Assembly: GCA_002699025.1 (NCBI GenBank)
Contig: PABA01000221.1
Span: 1-56,147, forward strand
Length of the DNA: 56,147 nt
Direction: 5' to 3'
Origin: Sandaracinus sp.
GTDB lineage: Bacteria > Myxococcota_A > Polyangia > Polyangiales > Houyiibacteriaceae
Notes under the pieces: generated by a model
The model's database searches: none
Told to the model about the DNA's origin: nothing
The model's input: the letters and a program-made list of their open reading frames with translations, nothing else
Position numbers and translations under genes: made by a program
Shown here: one piece after another, positions 26,855-34,830 of the stretch
How positions within the stretch are numbered: position 1 is the stretch's first letter
How the letters are laid out: each line of letters opens with the position of its first letter

Positions 26855-27022
26855 GACGCGGCCTGCGAGGAGCCGCTCGGTTCGACGCTCCGCCCGATGC
26901 CCCGCCGTCCGCCGTGCTGGGCGCAGGGCTCGGCTGCGCGGAACGACACCCGGCACGACACGCGCGAAGCGGCACCCCGACGGAGCGGCCCGCTCACCGA
27001 GGCGAACCGCTGCGCGGGCGCG

Positions 27023-27145
27023 TCAGGAGCCGAAGCTCGAGGCGCCGGCGAGGAAGCCGAAGGCGATGATGCCGACGCAGGTGAGGAGCAGCGCGATGCC
27101 GATGATCCCACCGATCACGATGACCTTCTTGTCGTCCTCGTCCAT
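27023..27145 (-). CDS. Small single-pass membrane protein (40 aa)
   Basis: ATG 27145 with a strong GGAGGAG eight bases upstream. The sequence is MDEDDKKVIVIGGIIGIALL then TCVGIIAFGFLAG and a short Ser-rich end. A negatively charged N terminus is followed by KK and one membrane helix (~8-34) rich in Gly and Ile. The strong ribosome site and clear helix make it a real small membrane protein. Function unknown. Confidence 0.8.
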   Translation of the reverse strand: MDEDDKKVIVIGGIIGIALLLTCVGIIAFGFLAGASSFGS

Positions 27146-27251
27146 CTCGTCTCCTCCGCGAAGACAGGATACGCGATCGCGGCGGGCGAGCTCCCCCGAA
27201 AGCGGCGCGCCGACCTCGCCGCTCTCCTGCTCGCCCATGCGCTCGGACGGG

Positions 27252-27322
27252 CGGCCGAGCGAGCGGTCGCGCGGACGGTTCGAGCGGACGGCCGAGCGAG
27301 CGGTCGCGCAGACGGATCGAGC
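27252..27322. repeat. 37 bp tandem duplication
   Basis: Two ~34 bp copies (27252-27285 and 27289-27322) share CGGCCGAGCGAGCGGTCGCG with few mismatches. They lie between the two tiny membrane-protein genes and contain CGGACGG/GAGCGAGCGGTCGCG runs. No gene is seen in the repeat itself. Confidence 0.6.
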
Positions 27323-27329
27323 AGGCGGC

Positions 27330-27437
27330 TCAGGTGAAGAGGAGGAGGGGCGCGAGGAGCACGGCGTCGAAGGCGAGACAGAGCAAGAGCGCACGACCGA
27401 CGCCGCGCGCCTCCGGTTCGGAGGCCGAGGAGTGCAT
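27330..27437 (-). CDS. Candidate 35-aa small membrane protein
   Basis: ATG 27437 is preceded by GGGGGG three to eight bases upstream. The sequence begins MHSSASEPEARGVGRALLLC, then LAFDAVLLAPLLLFT and stop. A hydrophilic start and Arg precede one hydrophobic helix (~16-35), and third codon positions are mostly G or C. It lies 184 bases upstream of the 40-aa membrane protein on the same strand. Supported only by the ribosome site, composition and helix. Function unknown. Confidence 0.45.
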   Translation of the reverse strand: MHSSASEPEARGVGRALLLCLAFDAVLLAPLLLFT

Positions 27438-27777
27438 GACCCCCCGTCACTGCGACGAACGTGCCAGCCCCAGCTGCCGGCGCTCGGTCGCCGAAGCGGG
27501 CGACGCCCGTGCCAGAACGGGACACCGCCCGCCTCCGAGTTCACATCGGGTCGCCGACCGGAGCGCCCCCGTGTCGGGAAGAACGCGTCGCGCCCCCGGA
27601 CTCCGACGCGCGGGATCCATCGACGTCGTCGCGGGGTGCGGGCTCGCTCTCCGCGGGGCACTCGTCGCAGCCGCCGCCAGCCGAGCTCGTCGCGACCGCG
27701 GGCATCTCGAGCTGGCCTGGACGGGCCTGCATGGGCGAGTTGCACCCGTGCACCCGACTCCGCCACGCTGCCTCGCG
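27438..27777. other. Spacer upstream of selO
   Basis: In these 340 bases I see no gene I can support. The SelO frame is open leftwards to 27334, but that part is Arg/Ser/Pro-rich and unlike SelO. The spacer must carry the divergent promoters for selO and the small membrane genes; no clear -35/-10 pair is visible. Confidence 0.4.
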
Positions 27778-29253
27778 ATGGCGGACCTCATCACGGGCGG
27801 TGGATTCCGATTCGACACGCGATACACGGAGCTGCCGTCGGTCTTCTACCGGCTCGGCGAGCCCGAGCCCGCGCCGCGGCCCGAGCTGACGATCGTCAAC
27901 GTCTCCCTCGCGCGGGAGCTCGGCCTGCGCCTGGAAGAGCTCTCTCCCGACGCGCAGGCCGCGCTCTTCTCGGGTCGGAGCCTGGCCGAGGGCTCGAAGC
28001 CCTTCTCCCAGGCCTACGCCGGGCACCAGTTCGGCGGCTTCACCGTCCTCGGCGACGGCCGCGCGCACGTCCTGGGCGAACACCTCACCCCGGACGGACG
28101 GCGGGTGGACATTCAGCTCAAGGGCTCGGGGCGCACTCCCTTCTCCCGGGGCGGAGACGGGAAGGCCACCCTCGGCCCCATGCTCCGCGAGTACATCATC
28201 AGCGAGGCGATGGTGGGCCTGGGCGTGCCCACGACCCGGAGCCTGGCGGTCGTGCGGACCGGTGAGCGGGTCATGCGCGAGGAGCCCTTGCCCGGCGCGG
28301 TGCTGACCCGAGTCGCCTCCAGTCACCTCCGCGTGGGCACCTTCCAGCTCGCGGCCGCCCTCGGCGAGCCCGAGCCGCTCCGAGCGCTCCTGACGTACGC
28401 CATCGAGCGCCACGATCCGGACCTGGCGGACGCCGCGTGCCCGGCGCTCGCGCTGTGGGACGCGGTCGCCAAGCGTCAGGCGGCGCTCATCGCGTCCTGG
28501 ATGCGCATCGGCTTCGTCCACGGGGTCATGAACACCGACAACATGACGATCTCCGGCGAGACCATCGACTACGGCCCCTGTGCGTTCATCGATCGCTACG
28601 CCGCGTCGCGGGTGTTCAGCTCGATCGACCGCGGGGGGCGCTATGCGTTCGGCAACCAGCCGCGGATCGCGCAGTGGAACCTGGCCCGCCTCGCCGAGGC
28701 GCTGCTGCCTCTGATCGACGCCGACGAGGGGCGCGCGGTCGAGAAGGCCCAGGAGCGGCTCGAGCGGTTCCAGGGGTGGATGGGCGAGGCCTGGACCGAC
28801 ATGATGCGGGACAAGCTCGGGCTCCCCGGACGGCAGGAAGACGACCTCGCGCTCGCGACCTCGCTGCTCGAGCTCATGGAGGAGGCGTCGGCCGACTACA
28901 CCGACACCTTCCGCGCGCTCTCCGGCGCGACGCCCCTGCCTTCCGCCCTCGAGGGGACCAGCGGCTGGGCCGCGTGGCGGGAGCGCTGGGACGCCCGTTG
29001 CGGCCGCGCTCCCGGCGACGTGCCGCCCCCCGAAGCGCGCGATCGCATGAGGCGCGCCAACCCCGCCGTCATCCCGCGCAACCACCTCGTGGAAGAGGCG
29101 CTCGAGGCGGCGGTGAGCTCCAACGACCTGGGGCCCCTCGACCGGCTCCTGGACGCGCTGAGGTCGCCCTACGAAGAGCGCCCCGAGCTCGCCCCCCTGC
29201 AGGCCCCACCCCCGGACTCGTTCGCCAGCTACCGCACCTTCTGCGGGACCTGA
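27778..29253 (+). CDS. selO: Protein adenylyltransferase SelO (YdiU family)
   Basis: The protein has 491 aa. ATG 27778 is chosen because MADLITGGGFRFDTRY begins the conserved domain. Hallmarks are FSQAYAGHQFGGF, the nucleotide-binding LKGSGRTPFSRGGDGKA (115-130), and the pseudokinase-like active site HGVMNTDNMTI with Asp254/Asn255 and metal-binding Asp264 in IDYGP. SelO transfers AMP from ATP to protein Ser/Thr/Tyr and affects redox responses. The conserved C-terminal position is Cys (YRTFCGT), not selenocysteine, as in most bacteria. It is the last gene before the island and ends 165 bp left of the attachment repeat. Confidence 0.96.
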   Translation: MADLITGGGFRFDTRYTELPSVFYRLGEPEPAPRPELTIVNVSLARELGLRLEELSPDAQAALFSGRSLAEGSKPFSQAYAGHQFGGFTVLGDGRAHVLGEHLTPDGRRVDIQLKGSGRTPFSRGGDGKATLGPMLREYIISEAMVGLGVPTTRSLAVVRTGERVMREEPLPGAVLTRVASSHLRVGTFQLAAALGEPEPLRALLTYAIERHDPDLADAACPALALWDAVAKRQAALIASWMRIGFVHGVMNTDNMTISGETIDYGPCAFIDRYAASRVFSSIDRGGRYAFGNQPRIAQWNLARLAEALLPLIDADEGRAVEKAQERLERFQGWMGEAWTDMMRDKLGLPGRQEDDLALATSLLELMEEASADYTDTFRALSGATPLPSALEGTSGWAAWRERWDARCGRAPGDVPPPEARDRMRRANPAVIPRNHLVEEALEAAVSSNDLGPLDRLLDALRSPYEERPELAPLQAPPPDSFASYRTFCGT

Positions 29254-29418
29254 AGCACGCGGGACCGTCCCGCGAGCCGCCGCGCGCCGCCGCGAGCCGG
29301 AGAGGAGCTCGACCGCTCCCCGCGAGAGCTCGAGACCCCACACCGTTCGAGCCCCGGCTCGATGAAGCGCGCCTGAACGACGAGGGCGACGCCTACAGCC
29401 GAGGCGCCCCCAAAGCGC

Positions 29419-29508
29419 GCGACGGAACGAAAAAGCCCCGCGAGAAGCGGGGCCGGTGCGGTGCCCAGAGTCGGAATCGAACCAACGACACGCGGATTTT
29501 CAATCCGC
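29419..29508. repeat. attL: 90 bp direct repeat of tRNA-Phe 3' part plus terminator
   Basis: This is identical base for base to 45565-45654. It contains the reverse complement of the 3' 47 bases of tRNA-Phe (29462-29508), including the anticodon arm 3' side and T arm, then the tRNA terminator hairpin (29430-29454). It is the duplicated target left by site-specific integration. Confidence 0.95.
29430..29454 (-). terminator. Terminator hairpin copy in attL
   Basis: Reading the minus strand, a GCCCCGC stem with a 5-base loop is followed by TTTTT. It is the original tRNA-Phe terminator, now separated from the gene by the island, with an identical copy at the right end. Confidence 0.85.
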
Positions 29509-29651
29509 GTTATCCGACTCATAGGATACTGAAAACACTGCACTTTGGATCCGACAACCACGCTCGGTAGCACATCAGTAGCAAAAACCACGTCTGCTAG
29601 ATTGTTCGTGGCCGCCCAGTCTGAAACCCCGGGCGGCCACGAGAGGTGATG

Positions 29652-30431
29652 ATGGAAGCCTACTCCTCGCGCGCACGAAGCGCGACGGATGATGAAGACG
29701 GTCTCGACCTCCTGACCCGTTGGCGGAACGAGAAGTGGGAGCCAAGTCGCCAGCGCCACCTGCTGACGTCCAAGCCAACCGAAGACGAGATGCAGGTCTG
29801 GGGAGGCGCGGATCCCCTCCTGCCACCGTTTTGGCGGTACGACGCCCACGTCGCTTGCATCCACGAATGGACCGACGAACGTGGCGCTCGCCTCGAGAAG
29901 GCGATCCTTCGCTTTCTCGACTGGATCGCCGGCGAGAGCCGATGGCACGTGCTGGGTGCAGGCGTCGTGGCCCCAGGAAAGCGGTTTCGCACGCTCCACG
30001 CACACCTACTGCTGAGCCCCGATCCAGCCAACCACTGGCTCGTGAGCCCAGAGGCGGTGCGCAGGATCGCACCGTACGCAGAGGGCGACTGCGACGGGCG
30101 CGAGCAGGCCACTCTCGAGTACCTCGCCACCCGGCTCCGTGAAGCGGTCCGAACGGTGAATCTGACCCCCTTCCAGAACGATCCGAAGGTCCGGTCCTTT
30201 CACGAGCGCGATTGGATCGGGGGCCCTCTTCCGGACGATCCCCTCAGCGGGCGCAAGATGACCGACTACATCAAGGGGCACTATAAGCCCAAAGCGATAC
30301 GGATACTCCAGGCTGTGTGCCCGGGCCCGAATGCGCGGCTTCGCCGCTGCAGGCCCAAGCAGAAAGGGTGTGTTTTCGGGTATCGGCGGCGGGAGGAGCG
30401 GTTCCCGTCGCGGTCTGCTAGCTTCAAGTAG
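29652..30431 (+). CDS. HUH-type Rep/relaxase-like protein (candidate)
   Basis: The protein is ~259 aa. GTG 29646, ATG 29649 and ATG 29652 are tandem starts, and GAGAGG best fits 29652. Residues in order: HVACIHEWTDERGARLEKAI (~65), then WHVLGAGVVAPGKRFRTLHAHLLLSPDP (~98-125). The latter holds a His-Ala-His flanked by hydrophobics, as in the HUH metal motif. MTDYIKGHYKPKA (~207) could supply the motif 3 tyrosine (Tyr-x2-4-Lys/Tyr pattern of rolling-circle Reps). I infer a nicking or replication initiator-like protein of the island. It is not a confirmed family match; it could instead be an unrelated hypothetical. Confidence 0.6.
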   Translation: MEAYSSRARSATDDEDGLDLLTRWRNEKWEPSRQRHLLTSKPTEDEMQVWGGADPLLPPFWRYDAHVACIHEWTDERGARLEKAILRFLDWIAGESRWHVLGAGVVAPGKRFRTLHAHLLLSPDPANHWLVSPEAVRRIAPYAEGDCDGREQATLEYLATRLREAVRTVNLTPFQNDPKVRSFHERDWIGGPLPDDPLSGRKMTDYIKGHYKPKAIRILQAVCPGPNARLRRCRPKQKGCVFGYRRREERFPSRSASFK

Positions 30432-30692
30432 CTCCTGTCAGATGGAGAGGCGTCTCTGGTCCTACCGGTCGCTCCGACAGAAGCACACGGACGACGAGTT
30501 TGGATACTGGCCCGCGCAGGGTCCGTAGGGGTCTCCTGTGCCTTCGGGCTACCTTGCGGGTATGACTGGGGAGCTCGCGGGGGGCCTTGGTGCTGGTCGA
30601 GCTGACGTCCTCGGTCCGGATCCGCTCCGGTGCAACGCAGCTGACATCCCTGCTCAGCGATACCGGTGACGTCGGTCGAGGCGCAGGGCCGT

Positions 30693-31388
30693 TCAGAGGC
30701 GCGGGAGCTGAGCGCCGTTCTCGGCGAGCCAGCGCTTGCGGCTGGCGTAGTCGGGCATGACCCGCTCCAACCGCGTCCAGAACTCCGGGGTGTGGTGGGG
30801 TTCGTGGAGGTGCACCAGCTCGTGCGCGACGATGTAGTCGACGATGCGGGGCGGGAGGAGGATGGTGCGCCAGTGGAAGTACAGGCGGTCGCCCCTACCG
30901 CACGACCCCCAGCGGTACCCGAGGTCTTGCACCAGCACCTCGGCAGGCTCCGCGCCCACCCGACGCTGCCAGCCTCGAACCCGCTTCTCGAGCCACGGCA
31001 CGGCGTGGTGCGTGTACCAGCGGACCATGTGCTCGCGACCGGCGGAGGCGACGTCACGGCGCATCTTGAAGCGACCGTGCTCGAGCTTGAGGGGCGCGTT
31101 CTGCTTCCGGACGAGCAGGAGTCGATAGCTACGGCCGAGATAGGGGAATCCCTCCCCGGACACGTACTGCTTCCGCGGGGCCTCGGCCCACAGAGCCTCC
31201 TTCTCGGCGAGCTTGGTGTAGATCCAGGAGCGCTTCTCCTGGACGAAGTTCTCCATCGTCGAGACGGGGCAGTCGTGCGGCGCCGCGAGAACCAGCTCCC
31301 CCCCACGGTCGACGGTGATCTGGACGGTCCGGCGCCGCGCGCTGCGTCGCACCTCGAACTCCAGATCGCCCACCGTGAGGGTACCCAT
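30693..31388 (-). CDS. YgjP-like zinc metallopeptidase (DUF45/M48-like)
   Basis: The protein has 231 aa. The start ATG 31388 lies two bases after the hsdR stop, so it is the last gene of the restriction operon. The N-terminal beta part (EVRRSARRRTVQITVDRGGE) and FPYLGRSYRLLLV are typical of the family. The active site is YIVAHELVHLHEPHHTPEFW: His189-Glu190-His193 with a third ligand at His198/His199. The upstream GYRWGSCGRGDRLYFHWRTILLPP is the conserved WGSC motif. YgjP-type proteins are often encoded next to type I hsdR. Their role is unproved, perhaps turnover of the restriction subunit. The 261 bp after its stop show no gene. Confidence 0.93.
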   Translation of the reverse strand: MGTLTVGDLEFEVRRSARRRTVQITVDRGGELVLAAPHDCPVSTMENFVQEKRSWIYTKLAEKEALWAEAPRKQYVSGEGFPYLGRSYRLLLVRKQNAPLKLEHGRFKMRRDVASAGREHMVRWYTHHAVPWLEKRVRGWQRRVGAEPAEVLVQDLGYRWGSCGRGDRLYFHWRTILLPPRIVDYIVAHELVHLHEPHHTPEFWTRLERVMPDYASRKRWLAENGAQLPRL

Positions 31389-31390
31389 GC

Positions 31391-34300
31391 TCAGCTCTCC
31401 TGCTGCAGCTTGTAGTCGTTGGCCTTCGCCAACTCCATGAGCCGGTCGGCCACGGGGTCGGCGCGGTCGAAGGGCACGATCTCGTTCTCGTCGAGGAACA
31501 TGAAGACCTGCCCGCGCAGCTCCTCCTGCCGGGGCGCGTTGCTCCAGAACCCGACGACCTGTACGGCCGGGCGGATCACGCGCTCGACCAGATCCACGGC
31601 CAGCTCCGCCAACCAGCGCGCGTCGTCCCCCGCGACCGGCGCCTCCTTCTCGCGCTCCTGCTTGAGCACGTCGAAGAAGGGGGCGTGCAGCTTCAGCTCG
31701 AGCCCGAGGCCCTCGTCTTCCTTCCGCCCCTCTTGCACCTCGTCCACCAGCCCCGCCAGGGCCTCCGCGAGCTTCTTCCAGTCGTCGCCGAACTTCTTCA
31801 AGAGCTCCTCCAAGCGCTCGGCCAGCCCCTGGTAGTAGACGGGGTCCTCGTCGAGCTTCTTTCGGATGTGGCTCCGGATCGCGTGCTCCATCTCCGACGC
31901 CTTCGCCCGGTTGGACGTCTGGCGCCCGACGTGCTCACCGAAGTCGGCGTCCGTGATCGCGATGGGCGGTATCTTCGGGTCGATCCCCAGCGAGATGAGG
32001 TGCTGGTCGATGAGCCGCTGGACCTTCCGCCCGATCGCCTTGCCCAGCAGCGGGAGGTCGTCGGTGCGGTATCGCCTACGGGCCCGGTCGTAGACGTCGC
32101 CGAGCGCCTGCGCGTCCCGGATGAACGGCAGCGCCTCCGGCCGGGGCAGCACCAGATCGAGCGTCGCCAGGAACTGCTTGAGCTTCACCTTGAACTCGGC
32201 CCGGAGCCGCTCGTCCTCCAGCAGCCGGACGGCGGGTTCCCCGTCCTCCACCGGGTCCACATCGCGGCTCTGGAAGAGACCGACCACGCGGGCGTGACGG
32301 TCGCGCAGCTTGGGGATCTCGTCGGCCAGGCTCTCCAACGCCCCGTCGATGTCCTCGGCGCTGTAGGCCGACAGGGCCTCCGTGAGATGGTTCGCGACGC
32401 CGTAGTAGTCGACGAGGATTCCGGCCGTCTTGCCGTGCCCAGTTCGGTTCACGCGGGCGATGGCCTGCAGCAGCTCCGCCTCGCGGATCGGCCGGTCCAG
32501 GTACATCACCCCCTCGATGGGCGCGTCGAAGCCCGTCAGCAGCATCGACTTCACGATGAGGAACGCCAGCGGGTCGCCGCCATCGTCACCCCCGGCCTCT
32601 GGGTCAGGCAGCGGCTTCTTGAAGCGCGCGATGCGGCTCTCGATCTTCGCCGCGTCGCTCCACTCTCTCCACCCGGGCGGATCGTTGTTGTCGGGCGAGA
32701 TGATCGCCGCGAACTCGAGCGCCTTCAGCGCCTCGAGCGACCGCCAGGCGCGCACCGCGACCTGCACCGTGCGCGGCCTCCCCTGCAGCGCCACGTCGTC
32801 CAGCGCACGCGTCGCGTCGTCCAGCTGCTCGGCCTCGGCCACCAGCGCGTCCCGCGCCGCCTCGAAGGCGGCCTGGTATCGCACGGACGCGCGCCGGCTA
32901 TAGGCCACGACCTGCGCCTTGAGGCCGCTCGGCAGGATGTGCTCGACGTAGTGCCGCAGCATGTCGCCCGCCTTCCGCTCGATGAGCTGCTTCGCCTCGA
33001 GGATCGCACCGCGCGTGCCGTGCTTCCGCTTGATGGCCTCCTTCTGCTTGGCGACGTCCCCCGGCTTGCCGTCCCGCTCCTTCTGCTCTCGCTCGACGAG
33101 GTCGTCGAAGAGCTGGTCGAGGTCTCCCCCATCCTTCACAGCGCCCTTGACCGTCCGCCCCTCGTAGAGGATGGGCACGGTCGCGCCGTCCTCCTCGGCT
33201 TCCTTGATGGTGTAGCGGTCGATGAACTCGCCGAAGATGGCGTGCGTGCGCTTCTTCTGGCCCATGATGATCGGCGTCCCGGTGAAGCCGATGCGGGCGC
33301 AGTGCGGAAGCGCTTGGAGCAGGTTGGCGTGCAGGGCGCTGCCGTGGCTGCGGTGGGCCTCGTCGACCATCACCAGGATGGCCTCGTCGTCGTTCAGCAG
33401 GCCCAGGTCGCCCACCTCGTCGTCGGGGCCGAGCCCGTCGAGGTCGCGGTCCTGCATCTTCTGGATCATCGCGAAGACGATGCCCGGCCCTTCCCGGCGC
33501 AGCAGCGTCTTCACCTCCCGCACCCGACGCGCCCGCTCGACGGTCTCGCCGGTCAGCTCGGCCGTCTCGGAGAGCTGCCGCTCCAGGTCCTTCCGGTCGG
33601 TGACCACGACGATCTTGAACCGCCGCAGCGCCGGGATGGAGCGCATCTTCCGCACCAGGAAGACCATCGTGAGGCTCTTCCCCGAGCCCTGCGTGTGCCA
33701 GATGATCCCGCCGCGCCGATCGTGCTCGCCGTCCTCCACCTTCGTCTTACCGTGAAGCAGCCGATGCACCGCGTAGTGCACGGCGCGAAACTGCTGGTAG
33801 CGGCAAACGATCTTCACGGTCCGCCCGCTCACCGTGTGGAAGAGCGTGAAGTGCCGGAGGATGTCGAGCAGGTGCGCGGGCCGCAGCATCCCCGCGACCA
33901 GGGTCTCCTGGCTGGAGAGGTGCTCCCGGTTCAGCTCATCCTGAACCTCGGCCCGGGCGACGGGCGCGGTATCCTTCCACTCCAGGTAGTACCGTGCGTC
34001 GGCGCCGATGGTCCCCACCCGGGCCTCGTCGTAGCTCGTCGCGACGAGGAACTGGTTCGTGTAGAAGAGCCGCTCGTTGCCCTCCCCCTCCTCGACTTCG
34101 CCGGCCGCCTTGCGGGCGTTGTGGTAGCGGCGCAGCTGGTCCACGGCGGCGGCGATGGGCTCCGACACGCCCGGGCTCTTGCACTCGACCACCACCACCG
34201 GGATCCCGTTGATGAAGAGCGTGATGTCCGGCCGGATGGAGCCCTTCGCCTGGCCGCCGGGGCAGTCCACCTTGAACTGGCTCACGGCCACGAATCGGTT

Positions 34301-34681
34301 CTTCTCCGGGTGCGCCCAGTCGATGAAGTGAATGGTCCGGGCCCGCCCCCCATCCCAGCCCGGCAACCCCTCGACCTGCACGCCCTTCAGGAGCAGCTCG
34401 GTCGCTTCCTGGTTGGCCTCGATGAGCTTCTTCTGCGCGATGCGCTCCAGCGCGCTGACCGCCTGCGAGAGGCGGGCGTCGTCCAGCCAGGGCTCCCCAT
34501 CCCGCAGGTTGATGCGCGCGAGCGCCGCCCGGAGTTCCTCCTTCATCAGGACCTCGCGGAAGGACTCGCGCCCGGTCACCGAAGGGAAATCCACGCTCCC
34601 CTCGACGACCTTCCACCCCATCGTCGCGAGCTGCTCCAGGAAGGGCCGCTCGACCTCGCTGAGCTCGGGCCCGCCGGTCAT
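31391..34681 (-). CDS. hsdR: Type I restriction endonuclease subunit R
   Basis: The protein has 1096 aa, usual for HsdR. The N-terminal nuclease domain has Asp152 and VVVVECKSPG with Glu166/Lys168 (PD-(D/E)xK). The helicase motor has Walker A HTQGSGKS (329-336), DEAH box VDEAHRSHG (439-447), GFTGTP, and motif VI-like QAIARVNR. The C terminus is helical, for docking to HsdM/HsdS. It translocates DNA with ATP and cuts unmodified DNA as part of the R2M2S complex. The start ATG overlaps the stop of a small ORF by four bases. No frameshift is seen, so it looks active. Confidence 0.97.
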   Translation of the reverse strand: MTGGPELSEVERPFLEQLATMGWKVVEGSVDFPSVTGRESFREVLMKEELRAALARINLRDGEPWLDDARLSQAVSALERIAQKKLIEANQEATELLLKGVQVEGLPGWDGGRARTIHFIDWAHPEKNRFVAVSQFKVDCPGGQAKGSIRPDITLFINGIPVVVVECKSPGVSEPIAAAVDQLRRYHNARKAAGEVEEGEGNERLFYTNQFLVATSYDEARVGTIGADARYYLEWKDTAPVARAEVQDELNREHLSSQETLVAGMLRPAHLLDILRHFTLFHTVSGRTVKIVCRYQQFRAVHYAVHRLLHGKTKVEDGEHDRRGGIIWHTQGSGKSLTMVFLVRKMRSIPALRRFKIVVVTDRKDLERQLSETAELTGETVERARRVREVKTLLRREGPGIVFAMIQKMQDRDLDGLGPDDEVGDLGLLNDDEAILVMVDEAHRSHGSALHANLLQALPHCARIGFTGTPIIMGQKKRTHAIFGEFIDRYTIKEAEEDGATVPILYEGRTVKGAVKDGGDLDQLFDDLVEREQKERDGKPGDVAKQKEAIKRKHGTRGAILEAKQLIERKAGDMLRHYVEHILPSGLKAQVVAYSRRASVRYQAAFEAARDALVAEAEQLDDATRALDDVALQGRPRTVQVAVRAWRSLEALKALEFAAIISPDNNDPPGWREWSDAAKIESRIARFKKPLPDPEAGGDDGGDPLAFLIVKSMLLTGFDAPIEGVMYLDRPIREAELLQAIARVNRTGHGKTAGILVDYYGVANHLTEALSAYSAEDIDGALESLADEIPKLRDRHARVVGLFQSRDVDPVEDGEPAVRLLEDERLRAEFKVKLKQFLATLDLVLPRPEALPFIRDAQALGDVYDRARRRYRTDDLPLLGKAIGRKVQRLIDQHLISLGIDPKIPPIAITDADFGEHVGRQTSNRAKASEMEHAIRSHIRKKLDEDPVYYQGLAERLEELLKKFGDDWKKLAEALAGLVDEVQEGRKEDEGLGLELKLHAPFFDVLKQEREKEAPVAGDDARWLAELAVDLVERVIRPAVQVVGFWSNAPRQEELRGQVFMFLDENEIVPFDRADPVADRLMELAKANDYKLQQES

Positions 34682-34830
34682 CGAGCGAGCCTCGCCATAA
34701 CGTAAACGTCATGGCAGCCGTATAGCGCTCCAGCGCTACCCCAGACAAAAACACCCGAAACCACTGAGCTTTTCGCGCACCCCGGGTTTCGCGTAAACGT
34801 AAGCTCTATACGTATTCGGGCTCGAGCCAT
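34678..34830 (-). CDS. Small ORF coupled at both ends between ATPase gene and hsdR
   Basis: The ORF has 50 aa, beginning MARARIRIELTFTRNPGCAK and ending VYVMARLAR. Its ATG overlaps the upstream ATPase stop (TGATG), and its stop overlaps the hsdR start (ATGA), so ribosomes could pass through three genes without a break. The DNA is unusually AT-containing and holds two ACGTTTACG copies about 90 bp apart. The sequence has no recognised domain. It may be a leader or coupling ORF rather than a functional protein. Confidence 0.45.
   Translation of the reverse strand: MARARIRIELTFTRNPGCAKSSVVSGVFVWGSAGALYGCHDVYVMARLAR

Larger units (their letters stand above)
29254..29651. other. Island left junction spacer
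   Basis: This 398 bp non-coding stretch runs from the selO stop through the left attachment repeat to the first island gene. After 29508 the sequence becomes visibly richer in A/T (for example 29510-29610), unlike the core chromosome. A GTAGCACAT...GTAGCAAA motif at 29568 recurs at 45506 near the other end. Confidence 0.6.

Noticed and set aside
29230-29253. Selenocysteine at the end of SelO
   Set aside because: The codon at the conserved position is a Cys codon (TGC) and a normal stop follows; no in-frame TGA readthrough is needed.
31685-34705. A 1006-aa plus-strand open frame
   Set aside because: It is the antisense shadow of hsdR, whose motifs are clear on the minus strand.
34682-34829. 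A rho-independent terminator between the ATPase gene and hsdR
   Set aside because: There is no GC stem followed by a T-run on the minus strand; the region is covered by the small coupled ORF.
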